A stretch of 30,943 bases of DNA from Sulfuricurvum sp. GTDB lineage: Bacteria > Campylobacterota > Campylobacteria > Campylobacterales > Sulfurimonadaceae. This document shows positions 15,161-22,833 of the stretch, in pieces. The first letter of the stretch is position 1. Each line of letters opens with the position of its first letter. The stretch lies in NCBI GenBank assembly GCA_024635855.1, contig JAGXHZ010000060.1:1-30943 (forward strand), read 5' to 3'. Made by a program: the position numbers and the translations under genes. The notes beneath the pieces are model-generated. The model made no database searches and was not told the DNA's origin. It worked only from the letters and a program-made list of their open reading frames with translations.

Positions 15161-15718
15161 TTTAATAACTGATACTTCATTTGGATCGATTTGTAATTTT
15201 GATAATTCCATCAAGAGCGCTTTAATGCTTTCTCTCCCAGATCCCTCGTTTGCTAATCTAAGTCTTTTTATGGCTAATGCTGCATCACCAAAAGTAGCAG
15301 TATATGAACTTACAATCTTTTTATTTAGTACTTCCTTATTTGTTTTTGAATCAATCAATCGGTAATTAATATCCAATGTAACCTTGAGATCCAAACCAAA
15401 CATAGGATGATCCATATCATTAATTTCAATAATCAATTTATATCTACCATTATCTGAGTATAACTTTTCAGCTATGAGACTATGTTTTACAGCATCCTTA
15501 AATTCATCATCACCGATTTCGGATATATATACCGGTACTGTAATATGTCCTCCAGATATGCTTTCTATTTCGATAGATTCTTTCAGTGCAGGACTATATT
15601 GTTGATTGATGCCATTTTTATACACCATATTTTCCATGGTTGCTTTAGAAGCACATCCACTAAGTAACAATATTACACCTACCGATAAACCCAACGTGAT
15701 GATTCTTAATAATTTCAT
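15158..15718 (-). CDS. Lipoprotein of unknown function
   Basis: 186 residues with a lipoprotein signal (MKLLRIITLGLSVGVILLLS, lipobox LSGC with Cys about 22). The mature part is a soluble alpha/beta domain with GRYKLIIEINDMDHPMFG and VTLDINYRLIDSKTNKEV, and a charged C-terminal helix. The pattern (short strand ending in a D-x-x-H loop, then long hairpin strands) resembles periplasmic domains that assemble at the outer membrane, but I cannot name a family. It is the last of three co-directional lipoprotein genes, separated by 12 bases from the middle one, and lies in the accessory stretch between queE and queD. Start ATG 15718 with AAAGGAC upstream. Confidence 0.8.
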   Translation of the reverse strand: MKLLRIITLGLSVGVILLLSGCASKATMENMVYKNGINQQYSPALKESIEIESISGGHITVPVYISEIGDDEFKDAVKHSLIAEKLYSDNGRYKLIIEINDMDHPMFGLDLKVTLDINYRLIDSKTNKEVLNKKIVSSYTATFGDAALAIKRLRLANEGSGRESIKALLMELSKLQIDPNEVSVIK

Positions 15719-15730
15719 TTTTGTCCTTTT

Positions 15731-16078
15731 TTATTTTTTAGGATAAGCTGTAGCTGTAATAGTTGTTGTATATACAGTACCTACAAAAGCATACGTCCAA
15801 GACTCTTCGATTTTTACATCAGTAATATAATCACCATTCGCTTGTGCCAACAATTGCCCATAAGCACTCTCATGACGTGTGTTAACACTAATTGGAATCA
15901 ATAAAAGTAATTGAAATCCACTTGCTGAAGCAGTGATTGTTCGCCCTTTATCTTTTACGTCAGCGTAACTTTTTGGATCAACACTTTTAAAAGTAATTGG
16001 TTTACCTGCACATCCAGTAAACCACATAGTCAACATAGCAATTGTAGCAACGCTTAGGAGTTGTTTAATTGTCTTCAT
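15731..16078 (-). CDS. Small lipoprotein, TRL-like, paralogue of the next gene upstream
   Basis: 115 residues with a lipoprotein signal (lipobox FTGC, Cys about 23). The mature domain has ITASASGFQLLLLIPI, then the pattern N-T-R-x-E-x-A-Y-x-x-x-L, a strand ITDVKIEESW and the ending YTTTITATAYP. The same order occurs in the 16075-16431 gene, so the two are paralogues by eye. Similar small lipoproteins are loosely grouped as TRL-like; none I know of has a proven function. It overlaps the upstream paralogue by four bases (ATGA), so the two are coupled. Confidence 0.8.
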   Translation of the reverse strand: MKTIKQLLSVATIAMLTMWFTGCAGKPITFKSVDPKSYADVKDKGRTITASASGFQLLLLIPISVNTRHESAYGQLLAQANGDYITDVKIEESWTYAFVGTVYTTTITATAYPKK

Positions 16079-16431
16079 TCTTTTATCTCCTTGATAGCAT
16101 CACCCGTAATTGTAACAGTTCGAGCTGTTCCAATGACCCACCAAAACCAATTTTCTTGATAAGTGACGTTAATAAGACCCGTAGAACCTGAAACACTTTC
16201 TAAAGCATTTTCATAAGCACGTTCACTTCTTGAATTGAGACCAATAGGTATAAAATTATACGCGGTAGCGATCAATCCCAGCGAACCACTTGCAGACCCT
16301 TCTGCTTTACCTAGACTTTCGTATTTTACAGGTGGAGCTTGTTCGATTTTTACTTGATGAGAAGAGCACCCAGCCAATAAAAATAGAGCTATTATAGGAG
16401 CAATTATATGTGGTTTTAACATTAGTTTCAT
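16075..16431 (-). CDS. Small lipoprotein, TRL-like, first of a three-lipoprotein operon
   Basis: 118 residues from ATG 16431, which has an AAAGGAT ribosome site; a longer frame to 16482 has no signal-like start and is not used. The lipobox is LLAGC with Cys about 22. The mature domain has EGSASGSLGLIATAYNFIPI, then N-S-R-x-E-x-A-Y-x-x-x-L, an aromatic strand (NWFWWVIG) and TVTITGDAI. It matches the following gene in order and spacing of these elements. The region upstream to 16673 is shared with the divergent XRE gene and would hold its promoter; TTACATGTAA, a perfect 10-bp palindrome, lies at 16445-16454. Outer-membrane or periplasmic location is inferred from the lipobox. Confidence 0.78.
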   Translation of the reverse strand: MKLMLKPHIIAPIIALFLLAGCSSHQVKIEQAPPVKYESLGKAEGSASGSLGLIATAYNFIPIGLNSRSERAYENALESVSGSTGLINVTYQENWFWWVIGTARTVTITGDAIKEIKE

Positions 16432-16638
16432 AATATGAAATCCTTTACATGTAACAATTCTAGATCCCATTACAGAAATCACGTCTTTTAATGTATGCCG
16501 TTATGAATAAGTTTATAGCATTTCAACTAAATTTGTCTCTATTTACTTCTGATATATTAATTATTTATCAAAGAATTACCATACTACACACAAAATACAC
16601 CACTACATATATGGTTGCATTAGGAAGGCCTGAATTCC

Positions 16639-16665
16639 TATAATCCAACACCATATAAGGTGTTG
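16639..16665 (+). promoter_or_regulatory. -10 box and inverted repeat in front of the XRE gene
   Basis: A consensus TATAAT (16639-16644) is followed at once by CAACACC (16646-16652), six bases, and GGTGTTG (16659-16665), a perfect 7-bp inverted repeat. In this position it is either an operator for the XRE protein itself or an mRNA hairpin that hides the AAGGTG ribosome site of ATG 16674. Confidence 0.6.
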
Positions 16666-16673
16666 AAAATAGT

Positions 16674-16940
16674 ATGTACGAACAATTGGATACCGAAGCG
16701 AGTGAGCTGTTAGATTTAATCTCATCCAACGTTGTCAAATTTAGAAAAGCCAAAGGGTACAGTCAGCTCAAATTAGCAACAGAAATGGGATACAGTAGTG
16801 CTTCTTATTTTGGCTGTATAGAAATCAGAAAGAATGGGCAGCATTTCAACATCGTTCAGCTTTATAAAATTAGTAAAATATTAAACGTCCCTATTGCTGA
16901 CTTCTTCGAGCCTTTTTCAATAGAAAGAAAATGCAAATAA
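16674..16940 (+). CDS. XRE-family helix-turn-helix regulator
   Basis: An 88-residue protein that is essentially one Cro/CI-type HTH: NVVKFRKAKGYSQLKLATEM (helices 1-2), GYSSASYFGCIEIRKNGQHF (recognition helix region) and IVQLYKISKILNVPIADFF (helices 4-5). No effector or protease domain. It is the only plus-strand gene between queE and queD and is divergent from the lipoprotein operon, so it may control itself and those genes. The inverted repeat at 16646-16665 is the obvious candidate site. It could also be an orphan antitoxin or phage-derived regulator. Function beyond DNA binding is not shown. Confidence 0.85.
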   Translation: MYEQLDTEASELLDLISSNVVKFRKAKGYSQLKLATEMGYSSASYFGCIEIRKNGQHFNIVQLYKISKILNVPIADFFEPFSIERKCK

Positions 16941-16966
16941 AATAGTAGATTATTAAAGAAAGCTAG

Positions 16967-16986
16967 ATTTCCGCCTTCGCGGAAAT
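16967..16986. repeat. REP-like palindrome (CCGC-CTTC-GCGG type)
   Basis: ATTTCCGC, loop CTTC, GCGGAAAT: a perfect 8-bp stem followed by GACGGGAAT. From memory, this is a form of the TTCCCGC-CTTC-GCGGGAA intergenic repeat found in many unrelated bacteria. It lies between the convergent XRE and queE genes, at the other edge of the accessory stretch, and may end transcripts from both sides. Confidence 0.7.
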
Positions 16987-17004
16987 GACGGGAATAGTAG
17001 ATAT

Positions 17005-17763
17005 CTACACTCCATGATTTTGATCCCAGATACGAATATGTAAACGGTCACTGTAAATAAATCCGAGTCGTTTGCAAAACTCAATAACCGCTTCGCAGTT
17101 CGCTTCAATATGGGCTTTATCACCACCTAAAGGCATACAATAGACGCTCGTATACGGATGGGAAGAAATAATTTCATCTATCTCTGCTTCGAGAACACTT
17201 ACCAAAGATGGTTCATCGACACTGAACTTAAAAAAGCTCCCACTGGCGTTGGCGATAATAGTGCTAATGACGTCGCTTTTATACCGTTTTTCCAAAGGTT
17301 CACCGCTATTTGAAAGTTTTACCGACAACGCATAAATAGCTTCTTTATAAAAAGGGTATTTAACAAAATCGGGAGTAATCGTCGCATTGGTTTCAAACGT
17401 TACTCGGTGACCCTGCGAAATCAAATAGTCGATAAACTCAACAAAAATCGGTTCATTCGCATAAATCAGAGGTTCACCGCCTGTAAGAACAACATCAACA
17501 TGAGGAGGAAGACGATAACCGTTCATAATCCAAATCAGCGTTTGAAGCTATTCTACTTCCTGCCATAACTCACCAAAACCTTTACGATCGACTGCATACA
17601 CCGTATCGCATCCGATAATTTCACGTCCATCAGGAGTTATCTCACTGCATCCAAATCCCTCGCACTTCAGGTTACATCCCCCAAAACGGAAAAAAAGTGA
17701 GGGGGTACCGACGTATTTCCCCTCGCCTTGGACGGAGTAAAAATGTTCAACTAGATAAAGCAT
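17005..17763 (-). pseudogene. queE: 7-carboxy-7-deazaguanine synthase QueE, interrupted by in-frame TAG
   Basis: Radical-SAM enzyme that turns 6-carboxytetrahydropterin (the QueD product) into 7-carboxy-7-deazaguanine, on the way to queuosine in tRNA. The first 71 codons hold the start HFYSVQGEGKYVGTPSLFFR and the cysteines of CNLKCEGFGC and GCDTVY. TAG at 17550-17548 then stops the frame. The same frame continues without a break through HVDVVLTGGEPLIYANEP to a normal end at 17005. Read through, it would be about 252 codons, the usual length. So there is one nonsense codon and no frameshift. ATG 17526 could restart the second part, but that product lacks the cluster cysteines and has no good ribosome site. 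It is two bases after moaA. Either queE is broken, read through at low level, or the base is an error. Confidence 0.88.
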
Positions 17764-17765
17764 CT

Positions 17766-18731
17766 TTATCCCCCTGTCTCATAAAATGCACGCTTTGAGA
17801 GTTCACCGTCAGGATCACTCCAACGATTTTTCTCTGGCTTCGTTCGAATGACTTCTTTGAGAACCAAAGCCGCTTCTTTTATATCTCCGCGTCGTATGGC
17901 ATCTCGAATACTCATCGCCTCATCGAAATACAAACATGGGATCAAGTTTCCCTCAGCAGTTAACCGGATACGATTGCACTTCGCACAAAAATCATCCTTA
18001 TGAGGCTCGATAATCCCAAACTCGTATCCATTTTCAAGTTTATAATAATGCGACGGTGAGTGCCCGTCAAATCCTTCATCACTGTAAGAATAACGACTTC
18101 CGATAATCTCTAAGAGTTCAAAACTCTGCATCCCTTTAATATCAACTTCGGCATGAACGTTTTCCATGTATTCGATAAAACGAACTGTCATGTTTCGCTC
18201 TTTGCAAAACTCCAATACATCCAAAATCTCAGCATCATTCATCCCTTTCATCGGAACCATGTTTACTTTAATTCTAAAACCAACACTCAACGCCTCTTCA
18301 ATCCCTGCTAGTACATGGCTTAAAACATCTTTTTTAGCGATTTTTTCGGCTATATCGGGGATGAGAGAATCAATCGAAACGTTAATACGGCGAAGCCCTG
18401 CATCATACAGTTTTTGTGCAGCACCTTTTAGTAAATAAGCATTGGTCGTCATCGCCAAATCAATGTCATTTTTGTAATCATGAATCATCTTTACAAAACG
18501 ATCAAGATCTTCACGCAACAGTGGCTCTCCACCGGTAATACGGATTTTTTTAACACCCGAATCAATGGACACTTTGATAAATTCAAACAGCTCTTCAAAA
18601 CTAAGAAGGTTCTCTTTTGGAACCCATGAAAAAGGTTTTTCAGGCATACAATACTGACATCTAAAATTACATCGTTCCGTTACTGAAACACGCAAGTAAT
18701 CAACGGTTCTGCCATAACTATCTATTAACAC
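17766..18731 (-). CDS. moaA: GTP 3',8-cyclase MoaA
   Basis: Radical-SAM enzyme for the first step of molybdopterin synthesis (GTP to 3',8-cyclo-GTP). 321 residues. The N-terminal cluster is C21-x3-C25-x2-C28 ([13 protein letters not shown]), TGGEP lies at 66-70, the C-terminal GTP-side cluster is C249, C252 and C266, and the protein ends in the conserved Gly-Gly. GTG start at 18731 with AAGGAT upstream; a TATAAT box is at 18752-18747. queE follows after two bases. With moeA at 12668 the window holds two cofactor-pathway genes. Confidence 0.96.
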   Translation of the reverse strand: MLIDSYGRTVDYLRVSVTERCNFRCQYCMPEKPFSWVPKENLLSFEELFEFIKVSIDSGVKKIRITGGEPLLREDLDRFVKMIHDYKNDIDLAMTTNAYLLKGAAQKLYDAGLRRINVSIDSLIPDIAEKIAKKDVLSHVLAGIEEALSVGFRIKVNMVPMKGMNDAEILDVLEFCKERNMTVRFIEYMENVHAEVDIKGMQSFELLEIIGSRYSYSDEGFDGHSPSHYYKLENGYEFGIIEPHKDDFCAKCNRIRLTAEGNLIPCLYFDEAMSIRDAIRRGDIKEAALVLKEVIRTKPEKNRWSDPDGELSKRAFYETGG

Positions 18732-18746
18732 GACTATCCTTGAAAA

Positions 18747-18752
18747 ATTATA
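18747..18752 (-). promoter_or_regulatory. Candidate -10 box of moaA-queE
   Basis: TATAAT on the minus strand 16 bases before the GTG start, too close for a long leader. No clear -35. Confidence 0.45.
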
Positions 18753-18820
18753 TAAAGAGGAGCAATGCGCGAGTGTATCTAAAAGTAGTTTGGAGTTTTA
18801 TTTAGTAGGGGAATTAGAGG

Positions 18821-18842
18821 AAAAATCTGCCTCGAATGAGGC
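18821..18842 (-). terminator. Intrinsic terminator after the bc1 cluster
   Basis: Minus strand: GCCTC-ATTC-GAGGC-AGATTTTT, a 5-bp stem with U-tract 19 bases past the stop of the cytochrome gene at 18862. The sequence matches the rpmE terminator at 11141-11162 except for the loop. Confidence 0.75.
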
Positions 18843-18861
18843 AAATCCTACGTAGTTTTTC

Positions 18862-19257
18862 TTACCAGCTGCGAACAACTGCGTGACATGCCGTACATGC
18901 ATTCACGATTTCAGAGTACGATTGATGTGCTTTAGAATACTCTTTTTTATCAAGAGCTTTTAAAAGATCAGCCGAAGCCCCATCAATGCGTTTTGATGCA
19001 TTAAAAGCAATATTGCTCATATGCTGTTTGTCTTTCGGCAAATATTTTTTGGTTACATCCATATTGTGAAAAAGGGCGTTAGCTTTTTGAACATCACTTA
19101 CACCCCCTTTGATCAATGCCGGAGTATTATAAAGGAACCCTTTTTGAATATTACTCAAACCGTTTTCCATTTGACTCATATTTAATGCCAGAGTATCGTC
19201 TGCTGCCGCACCAACACTCAAAAGTGCTGTGAGGGTTAAAATTTTTACTATTTTCAT
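18862..19257 (-). CDS. Small periplasmic monoheme cytochrome c (cytochrome c'-like)
   Basis: 131 residues with a signal peptide (cleavage near residue 19, GAAAD). The single heme site C121-TAC-H125 is close to the C-terminus, and the rest is helical, the layout of cytochrome c' and related four-helix cytochromes. It lies 10 bases after the cytochrome c1 gene and before a terminator, so it belongs to the same transcript. It may accept electrons from the bc1 complex or be an accessory; gas binding, as in true cytochrome c', cannot be judged. An alternative reading is a degenerate class II cytochrome of unknown role. Confidence 0.82.
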   Translation of the reverse strand: MKIVKILTLTALLSVGAAADDTLALNMSQMENGLSNIQKGFLYNTPALIKGGVSDVQKANALFHNMDVTKKYLPKDKQHMSNIAFNASKRIDGASADLLKALDKKEYSKAHQSYSEIVNACTACHAVVRSW

Positions 19258-19267
19258 CCGTTACTCC

Positions 19268-20146
19268 TTAGTGAACTTCTGACCAAATTTTGCGTTTCCA
19301 CAAATAGGCCAAAATTGCGAATACCAATGTATAGAGCATTACCCAAAGACCAACGCTTTCACGTTCAGCTTTTTTCGAATCCCCAATTTCTTCCATGTAT
19401 GCGATGACTTCTTCTTGCGCTTTTTCATTCAAACCGACACGTGGCATAGAGGTTCCTGCCAACAACAAATGAGGGTCATTGATAAAGCCGTGCAAGTAGT
19501 GCTCTTTACGACTCTTGATGTACTGAGACAAATCAGGAGGTGTTGCACCCATATAAGCTTTAATAGCATCTTTTGGCGTTGTCGCTTCAGATTTTGCATA
19601 GCTCATTGAATGACAACGTCCACATGCTGCATCATAGGTTGCTTTATTCCCTTCTTTACCCTCGGCTACTTTTGGAGCAACCGATTGAAGATAGGCTACA
19701 ACGTCCATAATCTCTTGAGGGGTCATCCAGTTGTAAGCAGGCATTGGGAATGCTTTTGCTCCCCCTACTGGATATTTATGACCAAGTTTCATAGCACTGA
19801 CTGGATCAAAGATGAAGTTAGCCAAATAGTTCTTGTCATACATACGTCCAGAATGACTCAAATCCGGTGGAACAACACCATACGATGCTGCTGCATCAGC
19901 ATTTGGCATCATGGCAGGGTGACCTGCTGATTCGATTGCATGACATGCAATACAGTTGGCTTCTACTAAAACTTTACCGTTTTCAGTATTTCCCGCCAAT
20001 GAGGTATCGACATTTTTGAGATCACCAAATGTGAAATCGGCCGCTTTTACCTCAGGATGCATAACATGATGCGCACACGGTTCAATCCCGTAATACGTAA
20101 TACCTACGAGAGCTGCAATAATTGCTAATATTTTAAACTCTTTCAT
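19268..20146 (-). CDS. petC: Ubiquinol/menaquinol-cytochrome c reductase, di-heme cytochrome c1 subunit
   Basis: Electron-exit subunit of the bc1 complex. 292 residues with an N-terminal membrane or signal helix (about 5-20), two heme sites (C65-IAC-H69 and C175-GRC-H179), methionines in MPAYNWM and AGTSMPRVG as likely axial ligands, and a C-terminal anchor helix (about 267-285). Two hemes rather than one is the known Campylobacterota form. Its ATG shares one base with the cytochrome b stop (TAATG). Confidence 0.93.
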   Translation of the reverse strand: MKEFKILAIIAALVGITYYGIEPCAHHVMHPEVKAADFTFGDLKNVDTSLAGNTENGKVLVEANCIACHAIESAGHPAMMPNADAAASYGVVPPDLSHSGRMYDKNYLANFIFDPVSAMKLGHKYPVGGAKAFPMPAYNWMTPQEIMDVVAYLQSVAPKVAEGKEGNKATYDAACGRCHSMSYAKSEATTPKDAIKAYMGATPPDLSQYIKSRKEHYLHGFINDPHLLLAGTSMPRVGLNEKAQEEVIAYMEEIGDSKKAERESVGLWVMLYTLVFAILAYLWKRKIWSEVH

Positions 20147-21396
20147 TATTTGCCCCCTACTTTTTTAGCTTCTGCTTTCGTAATAAACGGCAATGCAATA
20201 AACAATGCCAAGAACGTCGCTGACGAAGCAAATCCAACCCATGCGTTTGCACCGGTCGGAGGTAATTTACCGTATACCGTAAGGACAATCAAATCTACTA
20301 TCAAGAACCAGAACCAGTACTTAAAATACGGACGTTGATTTGCAGGTTTTACCATTGGTGAGCGATCCAGCCATGGCATAACAAAGAAAATTGCATTCGC
20401 AATGGCAAACGCGATAAGACCTAACGATTTTCCTGAAATACCGGCGATTTCAAAGAAGAATCCGCGTAACACTTCATAACTCCACAAGAAATACCACTCA
20501 GGGTAGATATGTGCCGGTGTTTTAAGACCATCCGCTTTATCAAAGTTAACAGGATCCATTGCAAAGTCGTAATGGAAGAAAACCAAATAGAAAAAGAACA
20601 ACAAGAAAAAGCCTAAAACAAAAAAGTCTTTAGACAAAAATACAGGCCAAAATGGAACTACTTTAGAGTTCTTTTTATCCCCTGCAAGATACTTCTCTGC
20701 CTCTTCATCAAAATCGAAAAATTCACCTGCCTCGTTATTAACGTGAGGGAAACGAAGTGCATAAAAGTGAACCACAATCGCACCGATGATCGCAAGAGGA
20801 ATCAATAAAACGTGAAGCATAAAGAAACGGGTCAAGGTTGAATCGGAAACATAGAAGTTACCGCGAATCCATACAACCAAATCACCGCCGATAAGAGGGA
20901 TACCACCAAAAATTTCAGTAATAACGTATGCTGCCCAGTATGACATTTGTCCCCATGGAAGCATGTATCCACTAAATCCTTCTGCTGAGAAAAGTACAAA
21001 CAACAACATCCCTGAGATCCAGATCATCTCACGCCCTTTTTTATAAGAGCCATAATAGATACCGGTAAACATGTGAATGTAAATAACTAAAAAGACAACC
21101 GATGCGCCAACGGCATGAATGTGTCGAAATAACCATCCGTATCCGACTTCTTGCATAATAGTATAGTTGACACTATCAAATGCAGCAGCCACATCCGGCT
21201 TGTAATACATCAAAAGGAAAATTCCTGAAACAACCAATAATGTAAACATAACGGTCAGTAATACACCCATTGCCCACAAAAAGTTAATATTTTTAGGAAT
21301 CCAATACTCCGTCATCATCACTTTTACGAATTTATCAATTCCTAAACGCTGATCAAACCACTCGTACAACGAATCTGCTTGTTTAAACTCTGCCAT
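20146..21396 (-). CDS. petB: Ubiquinol/menaquinol-cytochrome c reductase, cytochrome b
   Basis: Membrane core of the bc1 complex, 416 residues, about eight or more helices in a full-length bc1-type b subunit (not split b6/IV). The heme histidines lie in FRHIHAVGAS and in the helix with FMLHVLLIPLAIIG; GYMLPWGQMSYWAA and PEWY (in IYPEWYFLWSYEVLRG) form the quinol-oxidation site. It starts one base after the Rieske stop. The two genes around it complete the complex. Confidence 0.97.
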   Translation of the reverse strand: MAEFKQADSLYEWFDQRLGIDKFVKVMMTEYWIPKNINFLWAMGVLLTVMFTLLVVSGIFLLMYYKPDVAAAFDSVNYTIMQEVGYGWLFRHIHAVGASVVFLVIYIHMFTGIYYGSYKKGREMIWISGMLLFVLFSAEGFSGYMLPWGQMSYWAAYVITEIFGGIPLIGGDLVVWIRGNFYVSDSTLTRFFMLHVLLIPLAIIGAIVVHFYALRFPHVNNEAGEFFDFDEEAEKYLAGDKKNSKVVPFWPVFLSKDFFVLGFFLLFFFYLVFFHYDFAMDPVNFDKADGLKTPAHIYPEWYFLWSYEVLRGFFFEIAGISGKSLGLIAFAIANAIFFVMPWLDRSPMVKPANQRPYFKYWFWFLIVDLIVLTVYGKLPPTGANAWVGFASSATFLALFIALPFITKAEAKKVGGK

Positions 21397-21397
21397 C

Positions 21398-21910
21398 TTA
21401 TGCTCCTCCTGCTTTTGCCATCATAGCTTTATATTCAGGACCTTCTTCACCAAGAACAAGGGTTGTTCCGTCAATTTTAAAAGGAGGAAGATCAAGAGGA
21501 CGAGGAGGAGGTCCAAATTTATTAACACCGTCAGCAGAAAATTCTCCGCCATGACAGGCACATTTAAAATCTTTTTGATCATTGCGATAGGCAGGAATAC
21601 AGCCCAAATGCGTACACAATCCAATCATAACTGAATAATGAAAATCTCCAACTTTAACCGTACGTCCATCGGTTGGTTTCATATCTTCCGTATATTTAAG
21701 AATAAAAATCGGCTTACCGCGCCATACTGCGATTTCTAGCTTATTGGCTTCAAGAGCGGATACGTCAACGGTTGTAAAACCGGCTGTCATAACACTTGGA
21801 AGCGGATCCCATGTTTTCTTCATCGCGATAAGTGAGGCAACCCCACCCACAGCAGCGACGGCACCAAAGGCTTTACCTATAAAGCCTCTTCTGCTTTCAT
21901 CTTTCATCAT
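21398..21910 (-). CDS. petA: Ubiquinol/menaquinol-cytochrome c reductase, Rieske iron-sulfur subunit
   Basis: Takes the first electron from quinol. 170 residues with a twin-arginine-type start (SRRGFIGKAFG) that is also the membrane anchor. [2Fe-2S] ligands are C99 and H101 (CTHLGC) and C117 and H120 (CACHGG), with C104 and C119 as the expected disulfide. GPPPRPLDLPPF is the usual Pro loop. First gene of the cluster. The start is ATG 21910 or the adjacent ATG 21907. A TATGAT sequence upstream may be the -10. Confidence 0.97.
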   Translation of the reverse strand: MMKDESRRGFIGKAFGAVAAVGGVASLIAMKKTWDPLPSVMTAGFTTVDVSALEANKLEIAVWRGKPIFILKYTEDMKPTDGRTVKVGDFHYSVMIGLCTHLGCIPAYRNDQKDFKCACHGGEFSADGVNKFGPPPRPLDLPPFKIDGTTLVLGEEGPEYKAMMAKAGGA

Positions 21911-21966
21911 TTCTCACTTAATTTAGAAATTTAACCCTATATCATAAGTTAGAAAGGTTTAATTTT

Positions 21967-22833
21967 CTATAAAACGAGGGCATTTCTTATAAATTCCATT
22001 ACTTCTTTGTTACTTCTTTGATGTTTTTGATAATTTTTTGATTTTTGTTTACTTATAACTTCCATAAGTCGTTCTTTATCATAACCATCAACAACAGGAA
22101 TACCCATTTCTTCAAATAAAGGACTAAAATCTCGTGTATAATCAGGACGTTGTAAATAAATCGGACGTCCGCCTCCGGATAAATTTTGTAAAACCGCCAT
22201 CGGAGAAGCACTTATAAGTATGTCGGTGTGGCGAATTACCGTATCGTACTCTTCACTCTCATGGATAGTACCAAAGCTTTCTTTAAGACTATTTTCATAC
22301 CCAAGAAAATGATAAAAACCCATCAACAGCTCCATTTTGTAGGGAGCGAATAAAGCTTGATTCAGCTCTAAATCTTTTTCATAATCATCATCACCAAAAA
22401 ACAGTGCCATGGGAATTGTTTTAGGAAGCACTTCGTTGTACTTCGTATCGACAACAGTTCCCGTAGCAATTTTATCACCGTGTAAATACGGTGAAATTAA
22501 AAATTCTTTTTCATATTTCACTGCATTAGGATTATCACTAATGCGGATAAAAGTTGGAAAAAAGAGGGTCATATCTTCCATCAACGTAGGATTAATCTCA
22601 TCGGAATCAAAGATGATTTTATCTCCATGCTGCGCAATTTGAGGAATATTGCGAACAACGTCAACCCCGACTGCACGCTTAATTCCATATTTGCGTGCTT
22701 CACCTGCGATACGAAAATCAGAGCATAACAACGTAATATCCAAATCACTGAGTTCATTGAGTATTGCTACCGCGCGATGAAAACGATCTAAGCCGATACG
22801 GTGTCCTGTGTGGACGTAATAAAAAAGTCTCAT
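21967..22833 (-). CDS. Conserved protein of unknown function, possibly glycosyltransferase-like
   Basis: 288 residues, no signal peptide or membrane helix. The start [21 protein letters not shown] resembles the first strand and glycine loop of GT-B type sugar-nucleotide proteins, and [20 protein letters not shown] followed by RPIYLQRP is similar to their second-domain donor loop. That is only a fold-level impression, and no family was recognised with confidence. Its ATG overlaps the mnmG stop (ATGA), so it is co-translated with mnmG, and it is followed by the bc1 cluster. Other options include a nucleotide-binding protein of unrelated role. Confidence 0.7.
   Translation of the reverse strand: MRLFYYVHTGHRIGLDRFHRAVAILNELSDLDITLLCSDFRIAGEARKYGIKRAVGVDVVRNIPQIAQHGDKIIFDSDEINPTLMEDMTLFFPTFIRISDNPNAVKYEKEFLISPYLHGDKIATGTVVDTKYNEVLPKTIPMALFFGDDDYEKDLELNQALFAPYKMELLMGFYHFLGYENSLKESFGTIHESEEYDTVIRHTDILISASPMAVLQNLSGGGRPIYLQRPDYTRDFSPLFEEMGIPVVDGYDKERLMEVISKQKSKNYQKHQRSNKEVMEFIRNALVL

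Noticed and set aside
14995..15180. Small minus-strand frame over the REP-like palindrome
   Set aside because: It runs through an inverted repeat and the end of the lipoprotein gene, and the peptide shows no protein-like pattern.
16568..16753. Minus-strand frame antisense to the start of the XRE gene
   Set aside because: It is a shadow of the XRE gene and its promoter, with no ribosome site or recognisable protein sequence.
14460..16990. Defence island or prophage
   Set aside because: Apart from one toxin-antitoxin pair and a small regulator there is no integrase, phage structural gene, nuclease or CRISPR repeat. The content does not support a known defence system.
17005..17763. Genome-wide reassignment of TAG as a sense codon to explain queE
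   Set aside because: ribE ends with TAG at its normal length, so TAG serves as a stop here. The queE TAG is better seen as a local mutation or error.
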